A stretch of 64,000 nucleotides of DNA from positions 20,351-84,350 of the forward strand of contig JAGKSW010000011.1 in assembly GCA_018993265.1 (NCBI GenBank), written 5' to 3'. Shown piece after piece: positions 29,333 to 38,771 of the stretch. Under the pieces are notes generated by a model, which saw only the letters and a list, made by a program, of their open reading frames with translations, did no database searches and was not told the origin of the DNA. This stretch comes from Nostoc sp. TH1S01. GTDB taxonomy: Bacteria; Cyanobacteriota; Cyanobacteriia; Cyanobacteriales; Nostocaceae. Made by a program: the position numbers and the translations under genes. Every line of letters begins with the position of its first letter. Position 1 is the stretch's first letter.

Positions 29333-29617
29333 CTAGTATAGACGTACTATAAGATGGTGTTTTCCGCAAGTAGTAGTGAGAAAAAAGTGCTGAGTGCTGA
29401 GGAGCCACTGCGTTGGGCGGGTTCCCCGACTTGAAGCAAGTGGCGTTGCTGAGTGCTGTTCACTGAGTAACTTGTACCGAGCGAAGTCGAGGTAAGCCGA
29501 AGTGTGAGTGCTGAGTAAGAGTCGAGATTAATCATCAGAACCATCATATTTGGTAAATGCCCTAAACCGCGTAGCGGTCTTTTTACTCAGCACTTTCAAC
29601 TCAGCACTCAGCACTCT
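29333..29617. repeat. STRR-rich spacer (AGTGCTG family)
   Basis: Multiple AGTGCTG units on the plus strand at 29386-29400, 29448-29460 and 29505-29518, and their complement (CAGCACT) at 29589-29612, alternate with unrelated inserts such as GCGTTGGGCGGGTTCCCC and CGAGCGAAGTCGAGG. The arms could fold into a long structure. No gene is supported here. Confidence 0.75.
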
Positions 29618-30475
29618 TTACTGTGTCGGCTGTTGTTGTAGAGCCGCTTGAATGTGAGGTAATTCCAAAAATTTCTTGGTATCAGCTAGTAGACGTTCAC
29701 CCCAAAGATTTTCTTTTAGGAAATCTAAATCAGCATAGCGCTGATCGATACGTAAAGCATTTTCTCCCAATGTCAGACTTTGTTGACGATCGCCTTTAGT
29801 ATATAGTGCCACTGCTAAAGCTAATAAAGGTTCAGCCGCTTGCTTATCGATAGATACAGCCGTTTGCCATTGCTTAATTGCGGCATCAGCATTACCCTGT
29901 TCGTATTGAATTAAACCAATGTTATTAATTGCCGCCCAGAATTTCTTATCTTGGGCAACTGCCTGATTATACTGTGCGATCGCCTCTGGTAATTTACCCT
30001 GCATATAGTAGGCATTACCTAAATCAAACAAGGCTTCTGGGTCATTTGGTTTCAGTTTTAAACCTGCTTGATAATTAGCAATTGCCGCATCATACTTTTT
30101 CTGTTGAAAATTAGCCGAACCCATAGCAAAAAGAACGTCTGCATTTTTGGGATTGAGCGATTGTGCCTTTTTCAAAGCCGCAAGCGCCGGCTCAAATTCC
30201 CGATTTTGTAAATGCAAACCACCCAACAGAAGCCATACTTTATCATTTTTGGGAGCCAGTTGGCTAGCCAAACGCGCTCTTGGTAAAGCTAAATCAATCT
30301 GCTGAAATTGAGCTAGTTGCGCTGCCTCTTGGGCTAGAGTCAGCCCTTGCTTCTCCAGTTTGGCTGGATCTAGTTGCAGCGTATGGGGAACGAGTGCCTG
30401 TGCGTGAGCCACTTGGGGTAAACTCAACAAACTACAGGCAACCAGAAAAGACATCAAACCAACGTGTTTAGGCAC
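29618..30475 (-). CDS. exported TPR-repeat protein
   Basis: About 285 residues from GTG 30475 (preceded by AGAGGCGG); a start at 30493 is possible. A signal peptide ends near A-H-A-Q. The mature protein contains at least five tetratricopeptide repeats, for example P-K-N-A-D-V-L-F-A-M-G-S-A-N-F-Q and P-N-D-P-E-A-L-F-D-L-G-N-A-Y-Y, between about residues 70 and 250. TPR arrays bind other proteins; a periplasmic or lumenal scaffold is likely. No adjacent partner gene is evident. Confidence 0.85.
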   Translation of the reverse strand: MPKHVGLMSFLVACSLLSLPQVAHAQALVPHTLQLDPAKLEKQGLTLAQEAAQLAQFQQIDLALPRARLASQLAPKNDKVWLLLGGLHLQNREFEPALAALKKAQSLNPKNADVLFAMGSANFQQKKYDAAIANYQAGLKLKPNDPEALFDLGNAYYMQGKLPEAIAQYNQAVAQDKKFWAAINNIGLIQYEQGNADAAIKQWQTAVSIDKQAAEPLLALAVALYTKGDRQQSLTLGENALRIDQRYADLDFLKENLWGERLLADTKKFLELPHIQAALQQQPTQ

Positions 30476-30761
30476 ACTACCGCCTCTTACCACAAATCGA
30501 ATAATCTGTCAGTTAGCTTAAACGATCTCTACTTTAGCTGACAGGCCAAGTTTACAGTCGTTAGCAATGGCTGTATTCATCACCTTAGCTTAATTGAGTG
30601 GAAAGTGCTGAGTGCTGAGTAGTGGAGATTGGGGAGTTGGAAGTTGTGAGTAGTGAAGATGGGCAAGTAGTCTGTGATGAATAATTTACTATTCCCTATT
30701 ATCCCAGTCTTGACATCACCATAAACCAAGAATAAATTCATCAGTGTGTAGTGACTCATTT

Positions 30762-31391
30762 ATGGCTCGTAAACCTAAAATTACTAATCAGCAAATTTTA
30801 GAAGCTGCCCGCCAAGTGTTTCTTCAGCAAGGTTTTGGTGGTTCAACGGTAGAAATTGCCCAACTAGCTGGTATTTCTGAGGCTTCTATTTTCAAGCGTT
30901 TTTCTACCAAAGAAGAATTATTTTTTGCAGCTATGGGACTTCCAGAAAGACCTTTGTGGATGAAAGAGCTGGAAAACTTATGCGGTAAAGGTAATCTCAA
31001 AGAAAATCTGATTCAAGTGTGCTTTCAGATTTTAGAATTTTACAGTGAAGTGTTGCCCCGTTTTATGATGCTGCATTCTCGTGGCAGTGCCTTACCAGAA
31101 ACTTGTGCGAAAAGAGAACAGGGGCCAATGCAAGATGTGAAAGTACTAACTTCTTTTCTAGAACGAGAAATCAGCCTCAGTAGATTACGTCCTATTAATG
31201 CCACAATAGTTGCTCATATCTTAGTAGGAACCCTGATGAACTACGTTCTCTCCAAGCCAATACAGTTATCTGAAAGTAATTGTATGACTGAACCTAATGA
31301 TGACTGTGATTTAGAACATCAACCAAAAGTTGTGTCTTCATTCGTTCAAAGTCTGATAGAAGTAATTTGGCTGGGTATTGCACCTATTTAG
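30762..31391 (+). CDS. TetR/AcrR family transcriptional regulator
   Basis: A 209-residue regulator. The N-terminal helix-turn-helix spans about residues 8-50, with A-A-R-Q-V-F-L-Q-Q-G-F-G-G-S-T-V-E-I-A and G-I-S-E-A-S-I-F-K-R-F-S-T-K-E-E-L-F. The remaining 150 residues form a ligand-binding domain of unknown specificity. ATG 30762 is preferred to GTG 30744. It diverges from the TPR gene and precedes a pentapeptide-repeat protein gene by 176 bases; no regulated partner can be named. Confidence 0.88.
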   Translation: MARKPKITNQQILEAARQVFLQQGFGGSTVEIAQLAGISEASIFKRFSTKEELFFAAMGLPERPLWMKELENLCGKGNLKENLIQVCFQILEFYSEVLPRFMMLHSRGSALPETCAKREQGPMQDVKVLTSFLEREISLSRLRPINATIVAHILVGTLMNYVLSKPIQLSESNCMTEPNDDCDLEHQPKVVSSFVQSLIEVIWLGIAPI

Positions 31392-31567
31392 GACGAGGGA
31401 ATTTTAACTAAAATAACTATTAAAAAATAAATATTAAAAGAACATCTAAAACTTTTAACTAAACTTTTTAGTATTGATAAAAGCGATCGCCCGGTGCCGA
31501 ATTCTACCTATTAGCAGTTAACATAAAACAGCTGTTGAACTGAGTCGACTGGGGCAAAATAGAAAGC

Positions 31568-32914
31568 ATGGCAATTGAATCTAACTCTCCCAATTCACAC
31601 ACCCCAGAACCTGCACCCGAACAGGAACCAGATGATTTCGATAATGGCTCTAGCGATAATCATTTAAGCCCAGAAGCACTGACAACACAACAAGCTTTAG
31701 CTGCGATTTCATCTTTGCAATCGTCGCAAAATGCCGCAGTAATGCAACAAGCCCGTTCTCATGCCCAGCAACGCTCTACCCATCAATTCACAGTTAAGCC
31801 AAGGGCATTAATAGTCACAGTAGCGGCGATCGCTATGACCTTGCTAGGAGTCATTATTAATAACTGGATGATCGGAATTTTCGGAACCTTGGTGACTTTG
31901 GTATTATCTCTAGCTATGCTGTTACCTTGGTTGCAATATGTTCTCAAAGAATGGTTTACACCAGAAGATAGAACCTTGTTTATTGGTTTCTTAGGATTGA
32001 TAGCAGCACTGGTGGGCTTAATTAAATTTTCGGGTACGGGCGATCGCCTACTGATGTTAGGGCGGAAAATCAATTGGGAAGCTTCTGGGACATTAGCAGA
32101 ATGGTTTGGGGCGTTGGGGCAAATTTTAATCGCCATCATCGCTGTTTATGTAGCTTGGCGACAGTACGTTATTTCCAAAGACCTGACAATTCAACAAAAT
32201 TTGCTCACAGTTCAACAAAATATCATTACTCAACAGCAGACCATAGATTCTTATTTCCAGGGCATATCCGACTTAGTGTTAGATGAAGAAGGCTTATTAG
32301 AAGACTGGCCCCAAGAAAGAGCGATCGCGGAAGGTCGCACAGCAGCGATTTTTAGTAGTGTTGATGGCAGTGGTAAAGCCAAAATTCTCCGCTTTTTGTC
32401 CCGTTCCAAATTGCTCACACCCTTAAAACGCGATCGGCGCTTAGGTCGAGCGATTCTCAACGGTATGGGTGGTTATGCAGAAGACCGCCTAGAAGGTGTT
32501 CGCGTGATTGACTTAGGTGTAATGTTAGCCGCCGCCGACCTTTCTGGGACAGATTTGCGGTGGACTGACCTGAGTGAAGCGAATCTAGTGCGTGTTAACC
32601 TGAGTGGTTGCGACTTGGTAAAAGCCAATCTTTCTCGCACCATCTTGTATGATGCCAATCTTAGTGGTGCTGACTTCAATGGAGTGCGTCTATTTTATGG
32701 CTCCTTAGAGAAAGCCTCACCCCGTAGCCGCACAGAACCACCCAACTACGAAACTGGCGAACGCACAGGCGCTGTGATTGAAAATGCCGATTTCACCAAC
32801 GTTCAAAGAATGTCGGAAACTAACCGTTACTACTGTTGTGCTTGGGGTGGAGAAGCAACTAGAGCCACCATTCCCGGTAGGTGTGAAGGTATTCCCAATC
32901 TGCTAGGGCAATAG
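31568..32914 (+). CDS. pentapeptide-repeat membrane protein
   Basis: A 448-residue protein. Residues 1-75 are hydrophilic and Pro/Ser/Gln-rich. Four hydrophobic segments lie near 80-100, 105-125, 138-156 and 180-197. A Gln-rich coiled stretch (I-Q-Q-N-L-L-T-V-Q-Q-N) follows, then a pentapeptide-repeat block (A-A-D-L-S, G-T-D-L-R, W-T-D-L-S, E-A-N-L-V, N-L-S-G-C-D-L) near 315-380. The C-terminus contains a C-C-A-W-G cysteine pair and an isolated C. It probably displays a right-handed helix on the cytoplasmic face. Function unknown. Confidence 0.82.
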   Translation: MAIESNSPNSHTPEPAPEQEPDDFDNGSSDNHLSPEALTTQQALAAISSLQSSQNAAVMQQARSHAQQRSTHQFTVKPRALIVTVAAIAMTLLGVIINNWMIGIFGTLVTLVLSLAMLLPWLQYVLKEWFTPEDRTLFIGFLGLIAALVGLIKFSGTGDRLLMLGRKINWEASGTLAEWFGALGQILIAIIAVYVAWRQYVISKDLTIQQNLLTVQQNIITQQQTIDSYFQGISDLVLDEEGLLEDWPQERAIAEGRTAAIFSSVDGSGKAKILRFLSRSKLLTPLKRDRRLGRAILNGMGGYAEDRLEGVRVIDLGVMLAAADLSGTDLRWTDLSEANLVRVNLSGCDLVKANLSRTILYDANLSGADFNGVRLFYGSLEKASPRSRTEPPNYETGERTGAVIENADFTNVQRMSETNRYYCCAWGGEATRATIPGRCEGIPNLLGQ

Positions 32915-33008
32915 TCATTTATCATTTGTCATTTGTCCTTGGTTATTAGTTCTACATTCCTGCTTCCCCTAAGCCCTGACACCCCTACACCCTGCCCGTC
33001 TGCACCCC

Positions 33009-33812
33009 CTACTCCTCTACTCGCCTACCCCCCCTGCTTCCTGCTCCTTGCCCTCTTCCACCCAAACCGCCTTGTCGTTCACAAGCAAAACCTTGATGTT
33101 GCCAAAACTGCATATCCACATCAGTCAGTTGGGTAATATGAGAGCATTGTGGTTGAGTAAATTGGCTGATCACAGCCCAGAGTAAACTTCTTGTGATATC
33201 AAATGCTGTTTTCCACCAATATTCTTGATTTGCTGGACGACCTTTTTCTTTGACTACCACTGGTTCTACCCAAATGCCATGCGCTCCTAAAAGAATTTGC
33301 GCCATCCATTTGGCTCTAGGGAAATGACTTGGCGAGCTAATTAACTTGACTTTATGGACTTTCCAACGTTTGAGAATCGGAATTCCGTAATAGAAATTAT
33401 CAAAGGTAGAATTGGCGCAGTTTTCTAACCAAACGTTTTGTAAATCTGCTGCCTCTCTTTGAAAAATCAGCCATATACAGGGGTCTAGAGAACCGCGAGA
33501 AATTAAAATAGGAATTTTGGGATTTTGTTTTGCTTGCTGGGCAACATAGATTTCACGGCGAATACTACCACCAAGTACAAATAAAGCATCAACCGGCTTG
33601 GAAGATGCAAAAACTAAGGTTATAGTTGTGAAAATTAACCAGCAGCCCAAAACTAAGCAGAAACTACGTAAAATTTTTTGTAACAATTGCAACCAATTGT
33701 TTAATTTTCTCTGGGCAAAAATTGATGAACTTCGAGTAAATTTATGTCTCATGTCATAGCTAAAAAAAGCTGAGTTAAATAATATCCAAAATGCCAGCAG
33801 TCCAGCCAACAA
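33009..33812 (-). CDS. YdcF/ElyC family (DUF218) protein
   Basis: A 267-residue DUF218 protein. A hydrophobic N-terminus (start TTG 33812, or ATG 33752 giving 247 residues) and a second segment near 45-68 anchor it in the membrane. The domain includes V-D-A-L-F-V-L-G-G-S-I-R-R-E, I-L-I-S-R-G-S, N-S-T-F-D-N and S-S-P-S-H-F-P-R-A. Relatives act in envelope biogenesis, but the substrate is unknown. The last 20 residues (Gly/Arg-rich, ending R-R-V-E-E) are translated from a C-rich spacer repeat, so the original stop has probably been lost. Confidence 0.82.
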   Translation of the reverse strand: MLAGLLAFWILFNSAFFSYDMRHKFTRSSSIFAQRKLNNWLQLLQKILRSFCLVLGCWLIFTTITLVFASSKPVDALFVLGGSIRREIYVAQQAKQNPKIPILISRGSLDPCIWLIFQREAADLQNVWLENCANSTFDNFYYGIPILKRWKVHKVKLISSPSHFPRAKWMAQILLGAHGIWVEPVVVKEKGRPANQEYWWKTAFDITRSLLWAVISQFTQPQCSHITQLTDVDMQFWQHQGFACERQGGLGGRGQGAGSRGGRRVEE

Positions 33813-34078
33813 AATGCTATCTTATAAAATTAATAAAGGGTGAAAATAGGACACGGTTAAAAGTGTCACAATATTTGTATAGGGCGAGATTAGACTGCTA
33901 AGTTATTTAGCAGATGTATGACTACATCACTAATGGTAAGTAAGGCAAAATTTTTATCATAATTCCAAGGGGAAAATAATGAAGAAAGCTTAACTGAAAA
34001 TAGATTATAAAAACTTAAAAATCTCTGAAAAGTCTGATTGCTAAACTTTCAACAAAACAACCATTCCAGCTAATATAC
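33813..34078. other. divergent spacer YdcF / protease
   Basis: 266 bases, AT-rich, with AAGTAAGGCAAAATTTTT near 33938-33955 shared with the pntA upstream region. No gene seen. Confidence 0.4.
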
Positions 34079-35416
34079 ATGAACCAATCTGCGAAACATC
34101 ACTCGCCGCTCCAACTAGCCATGATTGGGGGAGCGATCGCCACAACAGCCGCTGTGTCCGTATTTGGCCCTGCTTGGACTCGCTGCGTTAGTGCCGCCCT
34201 ACAAGATAGTCCTAAAGCCTTAGTTGACCAAGTGTGGCAACTGGTAAATCGTGAGTATGTTGATGGAACTTTTAATCAACAAGATTGGCAAGCAACTAGG
34301 CAGAGTCTATTAAGTAAAGATTATGCTTCTAAACAAGAAGCATACACAGCCATCCGCGAAGCTCTACAAAAATTGGGCGATCCGTACACAAGATTTATGG
34401 ATCCCAAACAGTATGAGGCTCTCACTAATCAAACTTCTGGGGAAGTCTCAGGTATTGGTATTCGGATGGAAGTTAACGAAAAAACTCAAAGGCTGACGGT
34501 TGTCGAAGCCATAGAGAATTCTCCGGCGTTGAAAGCAGGCATTAAAGCGGGAGACGAAATATTAGCAATCGATGGGAAATCCACTTTGAAACTAAAGGTG
34601 GATGATGCTTCTAAACTAATTCGTGGTCAAGCCGGGACTCCAATCACATTACGTTTGGAAAGAAGTGGACAGGGTGCCTTTGATTTGAAGCTGACACGGG
34701 CAACCATTGAAGTACCAACAGTTAGTTATAACCTCAAGCAAGAAGGCAATCGCCGTGTTGGTTATATCCGCTTAAGAGAGTTTAGTGGTCACGCAGCTGA
34801 TCAAATGCGTCGAGCAATTCGAGATTTGAATGGTAAGAACGTTGATGCGTTCGTATTAGATTTGCGTGGCAACCCTGGTGGTTTGTTGCAAGCTAGTATT
34901 GAAATTGCGCGGATGTGGATGGATAATGGTGCGATCGTCCGCACAGTTGACCGTCAAGGCAGCAGTGAACAAACCAAAGCTAATCATACTGCTTTAACAA
35001 AACTCCCCTTAGCCATATTAGTGGATGGTAATTCTGCTAGTGCCAGCGAAATTTTAACAGGGGCGCTCAAAGATAACAAACGCGCAGTGGTTATTGGTAG
35101 TCAAACCTTTGGTAAAGCTTTAGTACAGTCGGTGCATGAACTATCGGATGGTTCTGGTTTAGCCGTGACCATTGCTCATTACTACACTCCACTGGGAACC
35201 GATATTAACCATAAGGGTATTGCTCCAGATATCAAGATAGATTTGACAGAAGCTCAAGAGCGCCAGTTGGCATCTAACCCCAGTTTAATTGGCACTCCCA
35301 GCGATCCGCAGTATGCTAGAGCGATCGCAGCTTTATCTAGCAATAGTTTTGCTCGGTCTTCGATGATTCAAAACATCGCACCCGTGAGTGCTAGTGCTGA
35401 AAGCTTGAAGTTCTAG
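34079..35416 (+). CDS. ctpB: carboxyl-terminal processing protease (S41)
   Basis: A 445-residue S41A protease. An N-terminal hydrophobic segment (about 12-40) exports or anchors it. A PDZ domain spans about 100-190 (G-I-G-I-R-M-E, A-G-D-E-I-L-A-I-D-G). The catalytic serine lies in V-D-G-N-S-A-S-A-S-E and the general-base lysine in G-S-Q-T-F-G-K-A-L-V-Q. Cyanobacteria have CtpA (D1 maturation), CtpB and CtpC; overall resemblance suggests CtpB, but paralogue choice is less sure than family. Acts in the periplasm or lumen on protein C-termini. Confidence 0.88.
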   Translation: MNQSAKHHSPLQLAMIGGAIATTAAVSVFGPAWTRCVSAALQDSPKALVDQVWQLVNREYVDGTFNQQDWQATRQSLLSKDYASKQEAYTAIREALQKLGDPYTRFMDPKQYEALTNQTSGEVSGIGIRMEVNEKTQRLTVVEAIENSPALKAGIKAGDEILAIDGKSTLKLKVDDASKLIRGQAGTPITLRLERSGQGAFDLKLTRATIEVPTVSYNLKQEGNRRVGYIRLREFSGHAADQMRRAIRDLNGKNVDAFVLDLRGNPGGLLQASIEIARMWMDNGAIVRTVDRQGSSEQTKANHTALTKLPLAILVDGNSASASEILTGALKDNKRAVVIGSQTFGKALVQSVHELSDGSGLAVTIAHYYTPLGTDINHKGIAPDIKIDLTEAQERQLASNPSLIGTPSDPQYARAIAALSSNSFARSSMIQNIAPVSASAESLKF

Positions 35417-35516
35417 TTACTTCAGGTTTATGTATGAGGATTTGTTCATCTAAATTGCTGGAGTGAAAAAAACTGCCTGATTCAACTTTCATAGGATTTT
35501 GGGATTGGGAATAATA

Positions 35517-36518
35517 ATGAGTAATCCCATTGCCAAAATCCCTAACTTTATGAATCATCAGCCAGTTGACACAACCACCGCCGCCAAATTTTTGCCAATG
35601 GTTTCGGTGGTTGTTCCTATTTATAATGCCGAAGCAGATTTACCAGCGTTGATTGCTTGTTTGTCATCGCAAACCTACCCCAAAGACCGAGTAGAATACC
35701 TGTTAGTAGATAACAACAGTAGCGATCGCACCTTGACCTTACTCCAAGACGCTGCGGCAAATTCGCCAATTAAAATTAGTGCTTTGAGCGAAAACCAAAT
35801 TCAAAGTTCCTACGCGGCAAGAAATACAGGAATTCGCGCAGCAATCGGAGAAATTATTGCTTTTACTGATGCTGATTGCCATCCCCAACCTTATTGGCTA
35901 GAATCACTCATCCAACCTTTTGTTAATTCTGAGGTAGTGATTGTAGCTGGTGAAATTGCAGCACTTCCAGGGAATAGTTTATTAGAACAATACGCCGAAA
36001 TTCAGGAAATCTTATCGCAAAAGCACACTTTGGCTCATCCCTTTTGCGCCTATGGGCAAACTGCCAATTTAGCAATTCGCCGCACTGCTTTAGAAAAAGT
36101 CGGCTTATTTCGTCCTTATTTAACTACTGGTGGTGATGCAGACATTTGCTGGCGAATTTTGCAACAAAATCTTGGGCGGTTAGAGTTTGCACCCCAAGCG
36201 ACTGTACAGCACCGCCATCGTTCTACCCTCAAAGAACTCGCAAGTCAGTGGCGACGCTATGGACGCTCAAATCGCTATTTGCATGAATTACATGGCATAG
36301 AACTCATGCCAGAAATTACACCCCAAGAATGTGGCTATCGATTGATACGTTGGATATTGAAGGAAGTTCCGAAGAATGCAGTGAAGGCGATCGCAGGTAA
36401 AGCCACTCTTGTAGATTTATTGAATACTCCCATTAGTGTCTTTGTTATTCAAGCTCGTGTCGCTGGGCAGAAAAATGCTAAGTTACCAGAAAATGCCAAG
36501 ATCATAGCTTGGTTATAA
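35517..36518 (+). CDS. family 2 glycosyltransferase
   Basis: A 333-residue GT-A fold enzyme from ATG 35517. The nucleotide-sugar site is V-S-V-V-V-P-I-Y-N-A-E near 29-39; D-N-N-S-S-D-R and the metal-binding D-A-D-C (F-T-D-A-D-C-H) follow. G-G-D-A-D-I-C-W-R near 205 is an acceptor-site motif of the family. The C-terminal helices R-S-N-R-Y-L-H are cytoplasmic. It likely adds a sugar to a lipid or polysaccharide precursor; donor and acceptor are undetermined. Confidence 0.88.
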   Translation: MSNPIAKIPNFMNHQPVDTTTAAKFLPMVSVVVPIYNAEADLPALIACLSSQTYPKDRVEYLLVDNNSSDRTLTLLQDAAANSPIKISALSENQIQSSYAARNTGIRAAIGEIIAFTDADCHPQPYWLESLIQPFVNSEVVIVAGEIAALPGNSLLEQYAEIQEILSQKHTLAHPFCAYGQTANLAIRRTALEKVGLFRPYLTTGGDADICWRILQQNLGRLEFAPQATVQHRHRSTLKELASQWRRYGRSNRYLHELHGIELMPEITPQECGYRLIRWILKEVPKNAVKAIAGKATLVDLLNTPISVFVIQARVAGQKNAKLPENAKIIAWL

Positions 36519-36629
36519 CTGTGAATTATTAGTTACTTTTTGGCTAGTTATCTTAATGCTAGTTTGGGCTGGATGGCGTAAGTCTGCGCCTCAAATCAAT
36601 ATCAAAACAGCAAACTAGCAAAAATTAAT

Positions 36630-36996
36630 ATGTGGATAAGTAGCATAGTTGAATATTTGCATTATTTAAGCTTGATGTTATGCTTTGGCGCTCTGGTATT
36701 AGAAGCATTCACTTTGAAACAAGAGTTGAGTCTGAGCGAAGCTTGGAAAATTGTCATTGCCGATGCTGTATATGGCATATCCGCAACTACTATTCTCATC
36801 ACAGGTATTTTGCGTGTTCTCTACTTTGGTAAAGGCACGGATTACTATTTGAATAATCCTATTTTCTACGCTAAAGTTGGAATTACGTAAACTAAATCAT
36901 TTAATTTGGCTAATTAGGATGGAACTTGTTGGCTTTACCTTAATTCCGTTATTAGCAACAATCATGGCAACAGGAATAGGTAGAGATTTAGGCTAA
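36630..36996 (+). pseudogene. decayed DUF2214 membrane protein gene
   Basis: The first frame encodes 86 residues with two membrane segments, ending F-Y-A-K-V-G-I-T at a stop at 36888-36890. This is the N-terminal half of the DUF2214 family, normally about 150 residues. A second frame, 36920-36996, reads G-F-T-L-I-P-L-L-A-T-I-M-A-T-G-I-G, the expected C-terminal helix. The middle (about 40 residues) is missing and the frame is lost, so this is a deletion-plus-frameshift pseudogene rather than a short gene. Confidence 0.75.
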
Positions 36997-37023
36997 ATTA
37001 ATTGAGAATTAGTATTTTGATCG

Positions 37024-37085
37024 GGTGTTAGGCGATCGCATTATACTTTTTGGGTAATTTAGCTCAAAATATGCGCCTAACGCAC
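37024..37085. repeat. GTTAGGCG hairpin repeat
   Basis: GTGTTAGGCG and CGCCTAACGCAC form inverted arms around a roughly 40-bp centre. It is the same family as the element at 43016-43083 and is likely a small non-autonomous mobile repeat. Confidence 0.65.
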
Positions 37086-37192
37086 TACGTTGTAATTTTA
37101 TATACTTTATAAAACCAGAGAAGCACAGAGCGATCGCGTGCAGAATAATTTTAGTAATAGTTATCCTATTGGATAGGTTGTGAGTAAATAAT

Positions 37193-37483
37193 GTGTCTAA
37201 AAATCAAAACAAGCAATGCGAACTATGCCAAAGAGAGATGGATAATTTAACTGTCCATCACTTAGTTCCGCGACAAAATACTAAACGCAAAAAACAAGCT
37301 CCAGGGCCAACAGCAAATATCTGTTCTGCCTGCCATCGTCAAATTCATGCTTTATTTGATAACAAGGTACTTGCTGTTGAACTTAATACTCTAGAAAAAC
37401 TCATGAATGACCCTCAAATGCAAAAATTCTTGGCTTGGGTAAGAAAACAAAACCCTGATAAGCGAATTGCAGTTCATCGCTAA
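37193..37483 (+). CDS. small HNH endonuclease-like protein
   Basis: A 96-residue protein from GTG 37193. It has a zinc-binding C-E-L-C near 9-12 paired with C-S-A-C-H near 47-51 and the HNH core V-H-H-L-V-P-R near 21-27, then H-R-Q-I-H-A-L-F. These are the ligand and catalytic residues of a beta-beta-alpha-metal nuclease. There is no associated methylase or integrase. Function unknown; could be a free-standing homing-type or housekeeping nuclease. Confidence 0.8.
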   Translation: MSKNQNKQCELCQREMDNLTVHHLVPRQNTKRKKQAPGPTANICSACHRQIHALFDNKVLAVELNTLEKLMNDPQMQKFLAWVRKQNPDKRIAVHR

Positions 37484-37651
37484 ACAATATAACGAAGTGC
37501 TGAGTCTAAACCTAGTCGCCTCAAAGCTTTAAGCAACTAGTAATTTTCTCATCTATACTTTGGCTGCTATCAAGCGCGAATTGCAGCATTTGTATTTCAA
37601 TGTAGATGCACTCTTAAATTTAGAGTAGTAGGTAATAGCTATATCAATAAT

Positions 37652-38014
37652 ATGGCCAACGTTACTATGACTAACTCTCAACCTCCACTACCACAACCCC
37701 AACTAGAAAAAGCGAGAATTACATCTGAGCAGTATCTGGAATTTACTCCCGAAAAGTTGGAACTGTGGGACGGATATCTAGGCTACGGTGGACAAAACCA
37801 ACTGGGATTTCATTTGGCTGTTTTAAGAAATATGGGGCTACTTACAGCAATTTGCCACACCCAATTGTCACTGTGGATAGAAGCTTTAGACCGTCATTTA
37901 AGAGAAAAGTTAAGCACTGTCAGTACTCAACCGGAAGTGGCCGAAGCCATGCTAAATCGTCTAGATCGAGCAATGGAAGATTTGGCAGCAGTAACAGAGT
38001 ATTTGGAGGGATAG
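37652..38014 (+). CDS. conserved cyanobacterial hypothetical protein
   Basis: A 120-residue soluble protein. I do not recognise a named family. The segment I-T-S-E-Q-Y-L-E-F-T-P-E-K-L-E-L-W-D-G-Y-L recalls the first helix and strand of Uma2 proteins, but the rest (helices with W-I-E-A-L-D-R-H-L-R-E-K-L and L-N-R-L-D-R-A-M-E-D-L) does not. Codon pattern and a lack of stops support it as real. Confidence 0.6.
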   Translation: MANVTMTNSQPPLPQPQLEKARITSEQYLEFTPEKLELWDGYLGYGGQNQLGFHLAVLRNMGLLTAICHTQLSLWIEALDRHLREKLSTVSTQPEVAEAMLNRLDRAMEDLAAVTEYLEG

Positions 38015-38064
38015 CAGTAAAAAATTGTGAAAAATCTATCTCAACCTAGATACTAAAAAGCAAG

Positions 38065-38769
38065 CTACAAGCGATTTTTACTGGGAATGACAATCATGGC
38101 AAAATAAGGTACTTCAGCTGGATCAACTTCATTCAAGGGTACAATTCGCTGCTGTGACATTGTTGCCCGCTCAATATACAATGCCCGTGATGCTAGTCCT
38201 AACTGCTCCAAAATGCCTCGCACTTTGGCAAAATGGCGGCCTAGTTTCATAATTGCGGCTGCATCGGTGGTGAGTAGTTGGGTAATGAGTTCTTCGGCTG
38301 GTAACGGGGCTGGTAAAACGGTGAGAATATCGTTGTAGTAGGTGAAGGGTACACCTAAAGCCACGGGACAAGCCATGAGAGAGGAAACACCAGGAACAAC
38401 TTCCGTATGGTAATTCTCAGATAAACGTGTGAATACATACATAAACGAGCCGTAGAAAAACGGGTCACCTTCACACAGCACAACGACATCACGTCCAGCA
38501 GCCAGATGTTGAGCAATTGGCTCAACTTCCTGGTCGTAAATAGCTTTGGCTTTTTCTGGTTCTAAGGCGCGGGGGAGGTGAAAGGCGACTTCGATTTGGT
38601 TGCCTGTCAAATATTGGGAAACGATCGCCCGCGCTATACTCTCTTTATCGGTGGCTGATTGATAGGCAATTACAGGTGCAGCCTGCAATAACCGCAGTGC
38701 TTTAATAGTCAGCAGTTCGGGGTCGCCAGGGCCTACGCCAACTCCATACAAACGGCCTTTGGTTGTCAT
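38065..38769 (-). CDS. cobI: precorrin-2 C20-methyltransferase
   Basis: A 234-residue SAM-dependent methylase of the CobI/CbiL group that adds the C20 methyl in cobalamin synthesis. The N-terminal G-V-G-V-G-P-G-D-P-E-L-L-T-I-K-A, the V-L-C-E-G-D-P-F-F-Y-G-S motif and V-V-P-G-V-S-S near 120-130 are characteristic. The start codon is 2 bases after the cobH stop. Last gene of the cobG-cobH-cobI operon behind a cobalamin riboswitch. Confidence 0.95.
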   Translation of the reverse strand: MTTKGRLYGVGVGPGDPELLTIKALRLLQAAPVIAYQSATDKESIARAIVSQYLTGNQIEVAFHLPRALEPEKAKAIYDQEVEPIAQHLAAGRDVVVLCEGDPFFYGSFMYVFTRLSENYHTEVVPGVSSLMACPVALGVPFTYYNDILTVLPAPLPAEELITQLLTTDAAAIMKLGRHFAKVRGILEQLGLASRALYIERATMSQQRIVPLNEVDPAEVPYFAMIVIPSKNRL

Positions 38770-38771
38770 GA

